Source: Laccaria trichodermophora (taxonomy: Eukaryota; Basidiomycota; Agaricomycetes; Agaricales; Hydnangiaceae). Taken from it: a DNA stretch of 64,000 nucleotides. Shown piece by piece: positions 56,629 to 64,000 of the stretch. The stretch's first letter is position 1. Every line of letters begins with the position of its first letter. The position numbers and the translations under genes were made by a program. The notes below the pieces were generated by a model. That model had not been told where the DNA came from, did not search any database, and saw only the letters and a list, made by a program, of their open reading frames with translations. The stretch spans positions 434,001-498,000 of the forward strand of contig JACTVC010000026.1 in the NCBI GenBank assembly GCA_018417955.1, written 5' to 3'.

Positions 56629-59600
56629 ATGAGCACTTGCCGACGCAAAGTTATTGGGTCCTTGAAACATTTGGAATATGTTCCGGGACGAAAGGGAGGC
56701 CTCAAGGGCAAAATGGTCTTTCCAGCTCAAGCTTCCTTATCACAGAATACTTCCTGCTCTGCTTCACCGGAAAAGAGATATCCGGCATTTACAGACAGGA
56801 ATGAGGATTTCTCCAACACGTTACAGATGGGTGGTGACATTACATTCATGGACGCAGAGAGTCACCTGGACATCGGGAAACAGGTAAAACAAATTTTCAT
56901 GCTTTAAATCTATCTAACAAAGGACGTGTAGTCAACCAATGACTATCTTCGCAAATGGGAGAGCCATAGAATAAGTTATCTAGACGAGATTCTTGCAAGA
57001 GAAGCCCCACCCCCTGGAAAACTCTGCACAGGTTGCAACATTCGAGAGGGCACCTGGAAGTGTCAGGATTGTCTTGGAGAACCACTTCAATGTCTCCATT
57101 GCTTTCGAACTAGTCATCAACTCCATCCATTCCATAGAGTTGAAAGTTGGACTGGTGCTTATTTTGCTCCATCCTGGCTGTGGAAAGTCGGAACTGTCAT
57201 TTACCTCGGCCACAACAGTAAACCATGTCCGGGACAACAGTGGGACTCATATGAATGCCCAGATCCCATTTCGGACCTTGAGGAACATCCGGACTTTACG
57301 GTGGGGGATGCTGAAGATATTGACAGTGATTTCAAAGATATTTTAGAGGATGACGCAGATGGCCTCTATAACGAAGCTGAAATACCCGATCCACCTGTAA
57401 CCTACATCAACGGACGACGGGTCTTGACCTACGTGCACAGCAACGGCATTCACCAACTGCCAACATCATTTTGCAGGTGTTCTGACTCTCCTATGCCTGA
57501 TATCCAACTCTTAAGAATGGGATTTTTTCCATCTACCTACAAGGACCCGCAAACAGCATTCACATTTGCCCTCCTGGACGACTATCTTTTGGAGAATCTT
57601 GAATGTAAAACCTCTGCGACTCATTACTACTCCAAGTTGTGGAGGATGACTTCAAATGCATTTCCGCATAAAGTGAAGTCTCGACCATTGGTTTTTCAGC
57701 ATTCCATTTCAGGATCATTATCGAGAGCTTCTCCAGGTAAGCCGACAATGGCGTAACCTGAAGGAACACAAATGGTTTGGCTTTGGGCATCGAAATCGTT
57801 CACCTACCACTGGTGAGCTAGGCCTCTTTTGCGCGGCTTGCCTGCAGCCCGGAGTCAATCTTCCGGATGATTGGAAGGAGGACCCCGAGACTTGGGCGTA
57901 TTCACGGGGCTTTGTCCTTGATGGAAACTTTACCTGTAATCATAAAGTACAACGACGGCTGGAAGATGATGTCTGGTTGAAAAATGGGGAGGGGTATATG
58001 GTGGAACGGGAACGATATGCACAGCATCTCGCAACAGCAAAGGAAACCAAGGAGGTAATTTCCATATCTTATATGATGGAAACACTGAGCAGGACAAATG
58101 TAGGCTCCAACCTGTAATGAACACCATGCGGTCAATGATCGGGCAAGGATACACAAAGGTTGTGATTCTACAGGACTGGGAGCGGCTGCATGCCTCCGCC
58201 ACGGATGCTATTGTCCAGGTGGGGTGGTTGATTTTCAAAAAGGAGAACGGTGAGCAGCAAGTGCATTCCATTAGAAGATATTTAATAGTTCAAGACAGTC
58301 AGATGAATATGGACTATGCCCTGTGCGAGGCCATGAAAAATAGCGGGACTTCCGAAGTGCCGAAATGCATTGTCCTTTACGATGTGAATTGCCAATATTA
58401 TAAAAACTTTGCAAAAAGGGTGGAAGATTCCCCTTACTTGGAGGTTCACCCAGGACTCATTATAATACCCGGGATTGGCCTATTCCACGTTCATGGACAT
58501 CAACTTGTGTGCTTAGCTCGGTTTTCTCCCACTTTCATCGAAGGAGCAGGTCAATCGGATGGTGAAATCCTGGAAACGATGTGGTCCACACTCAACCACA
58601 TTGGACGGATTGCCCAAACAATGACCCTTGCTCACCGAACAGAAGTACTTGATTCTCATATGGGGGACAATAATTGGAAGAAGCTCATTAACATGGGTAT
58701 GGTCGTTTGGTAAGAGTTCTCTTGTGACTAATGAAATTATAGTCTGGTCGTTATGTCGGAGATGGAAGCGGACAGTTTCCGGGCTAGCTGAAGCTGAGGC
58801 AGAACTTCACAAGCTGTCGGACACTGCCAGTCCTGAACAAATTGCAAGCTGGGATAGGGAGGCAGAGAAAGCACAAAGCAATCACATTGGGGACCCATCT
58901 GCGATGGATATTTTTGAGGCAGAATCCCCGAAAGGTTAGCCGTTCCTCAACAATGGTGGTCAATCTCACAGCAAAATAGTGCCAACACAGAAGGATGTTC
59001 AGGCTAATCTTATGGCCAGAGAGCAGACCATCAGGAATGGCGTCGGAATTACCGTTTGGATAAGCAGCGGTATGAAAATTCAAGAAACCCAGCTGGCGTT
59101 GAGTAGATTCGCTTGTATGAGTGGCTGCCAGCCAACGAGGGATGATAAGCTGGAATTGGCCAAGCGCCGGCAAAGGTTCCTCAAGAGAGTCGATGCCTTT
59201 CACCGTCAAGCTGCGGAGCTTTTTCCGGACACAGATTTCATGGAAGCTTTTGTGTTGAATCCACCTTTGGAAGATAGCTTTGAACATGATGACGACATGG
59301 AATTGCTCGCGGAAAACCCGCCCAGCTCGGACAATACGTTACCCGAGAATATGGATGTCATTTTGCCTTCGTCCTTTGACATACTTCCGGAAGGCATGGA
59401 AATTGCCTGAAAGCAGGAGATAGACCTCCGCATTGCCCAGGCAAATGATACCCTGGCAGCTATCCGTCTGGAAATCGGCCACAAATCATTCATATATCGG
59501 AAACAAATAAACATAGTGCAAGGCAAGAAAGGAAAGACGAGAGCCTATTCACAGGTAAATGCCGTTGATAGAAACTTGGCACATCATCTTCGGGTATATT

Positions 59601-60079
59601 CTAATGCTCGTTGGGCATTGGAAAGACTACGGGCACCTGCGGACATTATTGGAAAGTTTCTGCCAATCGAGAAGAAGGATACACATACCCTCCCAAACAT
59701 CTCCAAATCAAATACTCCGGGTCACCGGAACAAAAACATTCCTTGGTTTTGGGGGCTCAATATCCATGGTGATTCTCTTGAAGACTTTCACATGGAAGAA
59801 TGTAAGCCTTGAAAAAGATAATGCATTTTGGAGATAACAATGGTTTTCTTAGTGTATCGGGTAAATTACCTCAGAGCAAAGGCAAGGTATGACCGATGGT
59901 CGGAGGAGTATAAGCTAATTCCCCGGGAAATGAGGTGGACGATGCTGTTCTTCAATGGCCGAGCAGTGGAATGGGACCAACTGTCAACAGATGTAACCGA
60001 GGGGAAGGTCTGCTATGCCCGGAGACAGTCCGCAATGTGGCGGGGGTTCCAGTCCCAGGCACTCACGGATTTCCAGTGA
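56629..60079 (+). CDS. KDZ transposase with CxC2-type zinc ribbon (one in-frame TGA)
   Basis: ATG 56629 (MSTCRRKVIGSLKHLEYVPG). The zinc region is LCTGCNIREGTWKCQDCLGE, CLHCFRTSHQLHPFHRVESW and YLGHNSKPC. Then LWRMTSNAFPHK splices to DHYRELLQVSRQWRN, followed by TCNEHHAVNDRARI and ACLRHGCYCPGGVVDFQK. The catalytic core has IVLYDVNCQYYKN, GIGLFHVHGHQ and FIEGAGQSDGEILETMWSTL, matching the conserved D, H and E of KDZ. The C-terminus includes GMKIQETQLALSRFA and LYRVNYLRAKARYDRWSEEY. Introns include 56884-56931, 58054-58103, one near 58696-58740 and one at about 58936-58978. The only lesion seen is TGA at 59408-59410 (MEIA-x-KQEIDLRIAQ), after the catalytic domain. Probably the most recently active transposase here. 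Confidence 0.85.
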
Positions 60080-60167
60080 TCTGGAGCAATATAGATCCAG
60101 ATTGTTTATCCTTGTGTACAAGTGCATAGATGACATTTACCCGATTAGTCTTCCTTATCTTTCAATC

Positions 60168-61262
60168 ATGATGTTCTCCCTTGAGCAAGTAAAAGCTCAC
60201 GCAGAAATGATTCCCATGCAAGAGTTCATTTACATGATGAGCTCTCGGTGGCGGGACGCCTCGCAGGTGTTAAACACCCGTGACAAACTCACGGATGTTG
60301 AAGAAAAGGCCTGGATTGAGATGTTTCGGCGTGAGATTGTACGCACCTAGCGTTGGACTTATTTTTGTTAAACTTTCTAACATTACCCAGGACGAATTCG
60401 CGGTTATCTATGGCAATGAGTCTGTTAAGGGGTTTCAGTATGATCTTCCGGCCTTTCTCGTTGAAGCAATGGCGCGGCGTGGTCCAGTTCACACTGATTA
60501 TCTTTGTCCATCCACCACGCCCGATCGCCTCGTCCCCAGGTATTTCTACGATTGGTGGAATGCGGCGGACTTCACCCTTGCTGCGGCCAACGCTCCGAAG
60601 CTAACAGAAATTCGGAAACGGGCAGTTCTGGTCCACAACACACTGGTACGTCATATATATATATTGCTCTTACAGCAGTAATTTGACTCAGCTGACAGCT
60701 CAATGGTATTTACAAATCGTTGATGCAGTATTTCGTCCCTCTTCCCACTGATGATATGGTCCTTGCACGGCTTGAGGACGTTCGGGATTCAATTGTCCGG
60801 GGTATGGCGATTTTGGACCGTGAAATCGAGAGACTCCTTGAGAGAGCGGATGAACTTGAAGACTTACTTCAGGAATCCACCATCGCGATATCGGGGATGG
60901 AGAAAGAATACCGGGGAGAGTGGGAATGCCGGACACTGGACCAACTCGCTAAGAAACTCGAGCAAGAGGATGCTGCAGCCTTGGAGAAAGACCGTGAGGA
61001 GGAACGTGGTCCCACATCAGATCCCAACATATCTAATCAATCCCGTCGTCGTAAACCCATTCCTAGACGTCAGACGAGACCCAGCATCAAGGCAATCCCG
61101 GACTTCTCATTTTCAACTCCGTCTGTATCGTTGGGAGCACCGCCCGCGGAAGTCCCGCCTGCGCCATCATTTGATGAGGGAGATGCAGCACTGCCTGATC
61201 TTATTGGATCATTGTCAATGGATGATTTTGAGCAGGCGGTAGAGGAAATTATGGCTATGTAG
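60168..61262 (+). CDS. KDZ-element accessory protein with coiled coil
   Basis: ATG 60168 (MMFSLEQVKAHAEMIPMQEF), 89 bp after the transposase stop and on the same strand. Introns 60339-60390 and 60645-60698 join MSSRWRDASQVLNTRDKL, DEFAVIYGNESVKGFQYDLP and LLNGIYKSLMQYFVPLPTDD. A strong coiled coil follows (LDREIERLLERADELEDLLQ), then an acidic Lys/Glu-rich part, a basic patch (QSRRRKPIPRRQTRPSIK) and an acidic end (MDDFEQAVEEIMAM). The frame is intact. I do not recognise the family. Position suggests an element-encoded partner of the transposase. Confidence 0.6.
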
Positions 61263-61438
61263 AATGACGGACCGTATAACTACAAATGAGTTATGTACAT
61301 TCTCCGACATGCTCATAATGAACCTTCTGATGACTCTGGGAATCCCGCCCCCGCGGAACCCCTGTAAAATTGATGATGACAAGTTGTTCAAATGACTCCA
61401 ATTGGCTGCCACGCATTTCCCCGCTCAATATCTATAAG

Positions 61439-62080
61439 TCATTGGACCTTCTTAAATTCCTCCAACTCGAGCCACGCTGTGAACAGCTCATCTCCCATCC
61501 ATACCTCCTCATCCCGGCTGCCTAGCTGATCCAAGATGTGTTCTTGGACGAAAAAAGCGAAGCAACATCTCTCTTCCTTCGAAACTGAAACGCCATGTCT
61601 AATTGCCTTTGATAAGACTAAAAGCATTGTGCCTGGATTGTAATGGAAGCGAATTCCGATGCCTGGGAGCTCCGCTCGAATATGCGGATCAATCGTCTTG
61701 CCAAATGTAGCCAGTAAATCGAACATGGTGCAAGGAGACCGTCCATCCCGATGAAACGGTGTTTCTCTCTGACTGATAACTGACAAGCCAGTAAAGCCAC
61801 TTGCCCAAGTGCCAAGTATCTCGCAGTACAATGTCCAATCTTCAATTGTTTGACCCTCTGCGATCTTGAGCTGGGGATGCCTGGCGCGGATAAGTGTGCC
61901 CTGCATGATAGAGTACTGGGCAGGGTGCAACGCACAGATAATGCCTCCAATTAGGGCCTGGAATTCCAAAATATCTCGGAGGAACCGTTTTGCCCCCGTG
62001 GAATTATATTTCAAAGGTCGCGAAGCACCCAAGGAAGTCCCATCATACTGGGCAAAAATAAGCATTGCAATTGAATACAA
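61439..62080 (-). CDS. TET/JBP-like Fe(II)/2-oxoglutarate dioxygenase core
   Basis: TET/JBP enzymes oxidise 5-methylcytosine or thymine in DNA; fungal copies are often linked to KDZ transposons (family knowledge). The 213-codon open frame reads YSIAMLIFAQYDG, KRFLRDILEFQALIGGIICA, then SQRETPFHRDGRSP (the iron-binding H-x-D, residues about 110 and 112), the FHYNPGT turn, and AIRHGVS with the distal His (about 162). An Arg (about 171) in KEERCCFAFF is placed like the 2-oxoglutarate ligand. All metal ligands are therefore present. The first in-frame ATG is at 62065. Just upstream, another frame reads GHEVCKPL, which would join KPL to YSIAM if two bases near 62080 were absent, so the N-terminus is probably frameshifted or truncated. 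It is tail-to-tail with the accessory gene. Confidence 0.72.
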   Translation of the reverse strand: MYSIAMLIFAQYDGTSLGASRPLKYNSTGAKRFLRDILEFQALIGGIICALHPAQYSIMQGTLIRARHPQLKIAEGQTIEDWTLYCEILGTWASGFTGLSVISQRETPFHRDGRSPCTMFDLLATFGKTIDPHIRAELPGIGIRFHYNPGTMLLVLSKAIRHGVSVSKEERCCFAFFVQEHILDQLGSRDEEVWMGDELFTAWLELEEFKKVQ

Positions 62081-62435
62081 AGGGGTTTACAAACTTCGTG
62101 TCCTGCGGGTGTCCACAATGGTGCTAGATTTACAACTCCGGGGGGAAAGCCGGAACAATGGGAATCCCGGAAGTAAGCTTCATCGTTTCGCCATGATTTC
62201 CCTGCCACCGGAGGCATTGCAGCAAAGTATGGACGAAGACTTTCCAACGCAAACAAAACTCGATTCTGTTCAAGAGTATTGTCAATTCATGGGAGAATTT
62301 CGAAGTTGGTCCGACATGCCTGAAGTCCCTCCGACATTGCGCCAGGTAGATACCAAGCCAGATGCCGCCCTTCTGCATCCTGAACCATCGCTGGCCTGTC
62401 TTCAACAACCACGTGTGCTTTCCAAAAATTAAAGT
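62081..62435. other. Ambiguous region upstream of the TET/JBP-like core
   Basis: On minus, a frame reading GVVNLAPLWTPAGHEVCKPL may be the displaced N-terminal part of the dioxygenase. On plus, a frame to 62432 (SLPPEALQQSMDEDFPTQTK, EYCQFMGEFRSWSDMPEVPP) looks equally protein-like. I cannot decide between them by eye. Confidence 0.35.
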
Positions 62436-62723
62436 GGGGGTCAAACCAATTTATAAATCCTGTTGCCTCATGCTAACCTCATGTTTTCAGATCATAGCAT
62501 TTTCCAGGGTGCAATGAAACCCTGCATCAAGCTGAGATTGCACATGTTTATTGACAGGGGATTGGCGAAGTCTGGAAAGTCCTATACATAATATAAACAG
62601 GGCCTTTCTACATATCCAGGAACTCCGCTTGTTTCCGGAGATGTAGCTATCGTATGGAATTCCTTTGTCAGGTAGTCCACACCCGTTCAAGCCAAGTATG
62701 CAGGATCTCTGCTGTCTTTGAAC

Positions 62724-62794
62724 TTCACCATGACTGAGTGGTTAAATACTTATGATGGCAGGTCAGTACCGGGGTTCGATTCCCACACGGTGAA
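62724..62794 (+). other. tRNA-like sequence, unit 1
   Basis: 71 bases. Ends TTCACC and GGTGAA pair. A-box ACTGAGTGGTTAAA resembles tRNA-Ser D-arms; B-box GGTTCGATTCC is a perfect match to the Pol III consensus. The anticodon arm is not convincing, so it is called tRNA-like rather than a tRNA gene. Confidence 0.55.
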
Positions 62795-63002
62795 TTCCAA
62801 TTCTCTCATTTGGAATTCAGGTCGAAGAATGTCCCATTTTGCCGCCATCTTCTTTCAGTCATCTAGCATCGCCTCAGCTGAGCTATTATATCCGGGAACT
62901 CTGCTTATTGCGGGAGAGCTAGCTAGCTTTGGGAATTCCTTTTGTCAGGAAGTCGACAACCATTCACACCGAATATCTGGAATCTCTGCTGTCTGTGAAC
63001 GT

Positions 63003-63079
63003 CACTGTGACTGAGTGGTTAAATGCTTATGATGGAAGGAGCCATATGGTCAGTACCAGGGTTTGATTCCCACACAGTG
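63003..63079 (+). other. tRNA-like sequence, unit 2
   Basis: 77 bases. Acceptor CACTGTG pairs perfectly with CACAGTG; the same bases differ from unit 1, so some changes are compensatory. A-box TGACTGAGTGGTTAA; B-box GGTTTGATTCC. Confidence 0.55.
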
Positions 63080-63201
63080 AATTGCGATTCTCTCATTTCG
63101 AATCTTTTGGAATGCGGGCCGGACAATGTCCCGTTTCACAGGTGTCATTTGTTCTCTCTAACGTCACCTTTCTACCCAGGAAATGCCGTGCTTTGCAACA
63201 T

Positions 63202-63276
63202 CACCATGACTGAACAGTTATAAGCTGATTATGACATCGGCTATGTGGTCAGTACTCGGGTTCAAACCCTGCATGG
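63202..63276 (+). other. tRNA-like sequence, unit 3 (diverged)
   Basis: CCATG and CATGG ends pair; A-box changed to GACTGAACAGTTATAAG; B-box GGTTCAAACCC. Confidence 0.45.
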
Positions 63277-63329
63277 CAACATATCCTTCTTTCTCGTAGA
63301 AGCTTTTTTCTCCCCTGTTCCCCAGCCCC

Positions 63330-63910
63330 GTATGGTTTGGATTTGTTGGGAATTCCGCAAATTCAAGCATAAGATCCAGAAATGAAATATGCGGAAATTC
63401 CGCATTTTCTTCTCCCCAGCGTCCGCAGAATATACCGCAAATTTGAGGAAAATTGCCGAGAAATGCAATATCCGGGAATTCCGCAAATTGTCTCCTGAGC
63501 GCAATATCCGGGAAATTTGCGGGCCCTGCAGGCCCACCATTGGGCCCAACAAACAACCATAGACAGTCACAGAGGGTGGCCCTAACATAGGCACCCTAAG
63601 CTACCTCATGAGCAGTTGGGCCCAACTTATGCCATTAGGCATAGAAAATACATTGGCCACAACATTAGCCCATAACCTATTCCCCTGGTCATTGGGCCAA
63701 ACATACAGCCATCGTTCAGCTTCAATATTGGGCCCAACTACGACCCTTAGGCTAATTCCAGCCACCAAATACCACCATAATTGGGCCAAATGATTGGTTG
63801 GTGGGGTCTTGTTTGGCTGGATCGTTGGGCCCAACATTCAACCTTAAATGTCATTCTGGCATTGGCCCCACATATGTTCCCATAACGTGCATGCCCATTG
63901 GGCCCATTTG
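63330..63910. repeat. Palindromic subterminal repeats (GGAATTCCGC and TTGGGCCCAA)
   Basis: 63330-63530 holds several AATTCCGC/GCGGAAATT words. 63538-63910 holds TTGGGCCCAA or close variants at about 63540, 63617, 63692, 63727, 63779, 63826 and 63896, irregularly spaced by 35-75 bp. No gene. Likely subterminal binding sites of the KDZ element whose end lies near or past the right edge. Confidence 0.65.
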
Positions 63911-63965
63911 TGTACCACTATGAGCCATAGGACAATTGTCCGTTTCTATTGTTATGGTTCAATAG
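63850..63965 (+). repeat. Repeat shared with 32400-32522
   Basis: Same order of GCCCATTGGGCCCATTTG, CATAGGACAATTG and CCGTTTCTATTGTTATGG as at 32400-32522. Candidate terminal region of the KDZ-TET element. 63966-64000 shows nothing else. Confidence 0.65.
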
Positions 63966-64000
63966 CGCACCTGCTGAATGCCCTACCAGGAACCTCTGAA

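Larger units (their letters stand above)
62620..63276 (+). repeat. Tandem ~274-bp units, each carrying a tRNA-like sequence
   Basis: Two clear units start near 62618 and 62889 (shared words GGAACTC, GGAATTCCTTT, GTCAGG, ATCTCTGCTGTCT, TGACTGAGTGGTTAAAT); a third, more diverged unit ends near 63276. Each includes A- and B-box-like sequences. Confidence 0.7.

Noticed and set aside
58934..58939. TAG after ESPKG in the KDZ transposase
   Set aside because: It falls at the start of a GT-AG intron (about 58936-58978); splicing gives ESPKVPTQKDV.
1814..59410. Reassignment of TGA to an amino acid
   Set aside because: Decayed elements with frameshifts carry most of the TGAs, and CpG decay explains them; kept only as an alternative to test.
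62119..62432. Plus-strand gene ending at 62432
   Set aside because: Protein-like, but it overlaps a possible displaced N-terminus of the dioxygenase on the other strand; undecidable by eye, so listed only as an ambiguous region.

Overview
The window looks like a transposon-dense segment of an Agaricomycete (mushroom-forming basidiomycete) genome. The evidence is many roughly 50-bp GT-AG introns with CTAAC/CTGAC-like branch sites, KDZ (Kyakuja-Dileera-Zisupton) transposases with CxC zinc ribbons, a TET/JBP-like dioxygenase, a NACHT-ankyrin gene of the fungal NLR type, and Ty3/Gypsy and CACTA remnants. Only the left 10 kb carries ordinary host genes, and all of them are damaged. From 10.2 kb to the right edge the sequence is a nest of mobile elements.

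Layout. 1-4522: NACHT-ankyrin gene (minus), running off the left edge, with one in-frame TGA between the NTPase and the repeats. 4963-5963: Tc1/mariner-type deletion derivative with 30-bp inverted repeats and TA duplications. 5966-7790: unassigned. 7791-9768: ABCG transporter of the Adp1 type (minus), cut off inside its nucleotide-binding domain. 9908-10200: first two exons of ALG12 (plus), cut by a KDZ element. 10201-16500: KDZ element with a low-complexity gene, an accessory gene and a CxC5/CxC6 transposase. 16501-28578: pol half of a giant Gypsy element (Gypsy-1, minus), with its partial 3' LTR, polypurine tract and two spliced antisense genes; a 3.6-kb foldback element sits in its pol. 28579-30182: non-autonomous KDZ-like element Y. 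30183-32616: two hypothetical genes and degenerate tandem repeats. 32617-34154: two KDZ-like MITEs around a CACTA Tnp2 fragment. 34155-51662: 5' LTR and gag-protease of Gypsy-1 (plus), carrying nested Gypsy-2 (34905-44840), which itself carries foldback element B, plus KDZ-like element E. 51663-56526: element X, a second copy of Y in inverse orientation, carrying foldback element C. 56527-64000: KDZ transposase (nearly intact), accessory gene, TET/JBP-like dioxygenase, tandem tRNA-like units and palindromic subterminal repeats.

How the parts fit. Gypsy-1 is split between two distant places on opposite strands, and both breaks lie at the inverted copies X and Y. Inverting 30183-51662 would rejoin gag-protease with pol at a shared ACTTTT. 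It would also turn the direct repeats at 32400-32522 and 63850-63965 into inverted ends of one KDZ-TET element. In otherwise continuous reading frames I count sixteen in-frame stops, and all are TGA. The three base substitutions between the Gypsy-2 LTRs are all CpG transitions. Together with the TET/JBP-like gene, this points to cytosine methylation and CpG decay as the main force acting on these elements.
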